From positions 1,922,001-1,986,000 of the forward strand of contig OZ244063.1 in assembly GCA_965215535.1 (NCBI GenBank): DNA of 64,000 nucleotides. The letters run 5' to 3'. The DNA comes from Bin94 sp965215535 (GTDB taxonomy: Bacteria; Gemmatimonadota; Gemmatimonadetes; Longimicrobiales; Gaopeijiaceae). The first letter of the stretch is position 1, and every line of letters begins with the position of its first letter. Below are positions 63,534 through 64,000 of this stretch, in pieces. Made by a program: the position numbers and the translations under genes. The notes beneath the pieces were generated by a model. It had not been told where the DNA came from. It saw nothing but the letters and a program-made list of their open reading frames with translations, and searched no databases.

Positions 63534-64000
63534 TTACCTGCTGGCGAACTCCGGGGTGGCGTCGGCGTCGGCCATGGTTCGGGGGTTCGTGTCGCGCAGC
63601 CCCTGCAGCATCGCCGCCACCATCTGCGGCAGATCGTAGCGGGGGCGCCATCCCCACTGCGCGCGGGCTTCGGAGTCGTCCAGCCGGTCGGGCCATGAAT
63701 CGGCGATCGCCTGGCGTACCGGGTCGGGCGTGTAGTCGATCCGGAAATCGGCGACATGGGCGCGAATCGCCGCCGCAAGCTCGGCCGGGGTGAACTGCAT
63801 GGCCGTCACATTGAAGGCGTTGTGATGACGCAGCGCGCCGGGTTCGGCCTCCATCAGCTCGATCACTGCCCGAATCGCATCGGGCATGTACATCATGTCG
63901 AGGCGGGTGTCGGCCCGCAAAAAACAGCGGTAGCGGCCCCGGTTCAGCGCCTCGTGAAAGATCTCGACCGCGTAGTCTGTGGTGCCGCCGCCGGGTGGGG
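63534..64000 (-). CDS. tdh: Epimerase-type L-threonine 3-dehydrogenase, N-terminal part outside the window
   Basis: The frame is open from 63534 to the window end. About 155 C-terminal residues are seen: GGGTTDYAVEIFHEAL, YRCFLRADTRLDMMYMPDAI, the helix FNVTAMQFTPAELAAAIR and IDYTPDPVRQAIADSWP, matching short-chain UDP-glucose-4-epimerase-like L-threonine dehydrogenases (the Flavobacterium/Cupriavidus type), which oxidise threonine to 2-amino-3-oxobutyrate with NAD+. The pairing with kbl supports this over a sugar epimerase. TTG 63920 is not the true start. Confidence 0.85.
   Translation of the reverse strand, partial: PPGGGTTDYAVEIFHEALNRGRYRCFLRADTRLDMMYMPDAIRAVIELMEAEPGALRHHNAFNVTAMQFTPAELAAAIRAHVADFRIDYTPDPVRQAIADSWPDRLDDSEARAQWGWRPRYDLPQMVAAMLQGLRDTNPRTMADADATPEFASR

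Noticed and set aside
1..64000. CRISPR arrays, insertion sequences, rRNA and tRNA genes
   Set aside because: No spaced direct repeats, transposase motifs, terminal inverted repeats or RNA gene signatures were found by reading.

Overview
The window is one contiguous chromosomal segment from a GC-rich, diderm, aerobic heterotroph. Diderm signs are lipobox lipoproteins, an outer-membrane beta-barrel candidate, periplasmic peptidases, YidC/YidD and the MEP-pathway enzyme IspH. The mix of a VPS10-type propeller exoprotein, a DUF3179 lipoprotein, secreted creatininase-family proteins, 6-bladed-propeller lipoproteins and M14/M20/M42 peptidases resembles Gemmatimonadota. That placement is a guess from gene content; no rRNA or tRNA gene was found to test it.

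The best-anchored part is the replication origin. A cluster of DnaA boxes followed by an AT-rich stretch lies between dnaA and dnaN (about 54.0-54.2 kb). To its left runs the conserved origin cluster rpmH-rnpA-yidD-yidC-mnmE-mnmG-parA-parB, continuing into an M23 peptidase, a bactofilin, a Nif3-like protein, a zinc-ribbon membrane protein and a DUF819 permease, all on the minus strand. A perfect parS palindrome sits just upstream of parA. To its right, dnaN and most other genes are on the plus strand, as expected for co-oriented transcription and replication. Right-arm genes include pyrE, a lipoprotein, a translationally coupled set (histidine kinase, NtrC-type regulator, coiled-coil exported protein, outer-membrane beta-barrel candidate) and a threonine-degradation pair (kbl plus an epimerase-type tdh running off the window).

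The left arm (12.5-43 kb) is mostly metabolic: a lipA-pdhA-pdhB-pdhC-lpd operon behind a promoter with a dyad over its -10; a glycolate-oxidase set glcD-glcE-glcF with stop/start overlaps into an M20 peptidase; a metallo-beta-lactamase-fold hydrolase; a free-Met-sulfoxide-reductase-like GAF protein; an M42 peptidase; fxsA; ispH; an enolase-superfamily menC/NAAAR gene; thymidine kinase; a tandem-duplicated creatininase-family protein; and an unaccompanied GspE/PilB-like ATPase with a C-terminal zinc-ribbon tail.

The accessory part is 2.3-10.9 kb, between a propeller exoprotein and an M14 carboxypeptidase. It looks like a compact restriction/defence cassette: a large Eco57I-like DNA methylase, a SocA/Panacea-like protein, a DUF2335 membrane protein and a fusion of a PLD nuclease to an SNF2-type helicase. 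The methylase is damaged in two ways: an in-frame TGA splits it, and an out-of-frame second copy of one of its own motifs lies about 50 bp before the in-frame copy. This cassette is the best candidate for a poorly described system. No CRISPR array, insertion sequence, tRNA or rRNA was seen.
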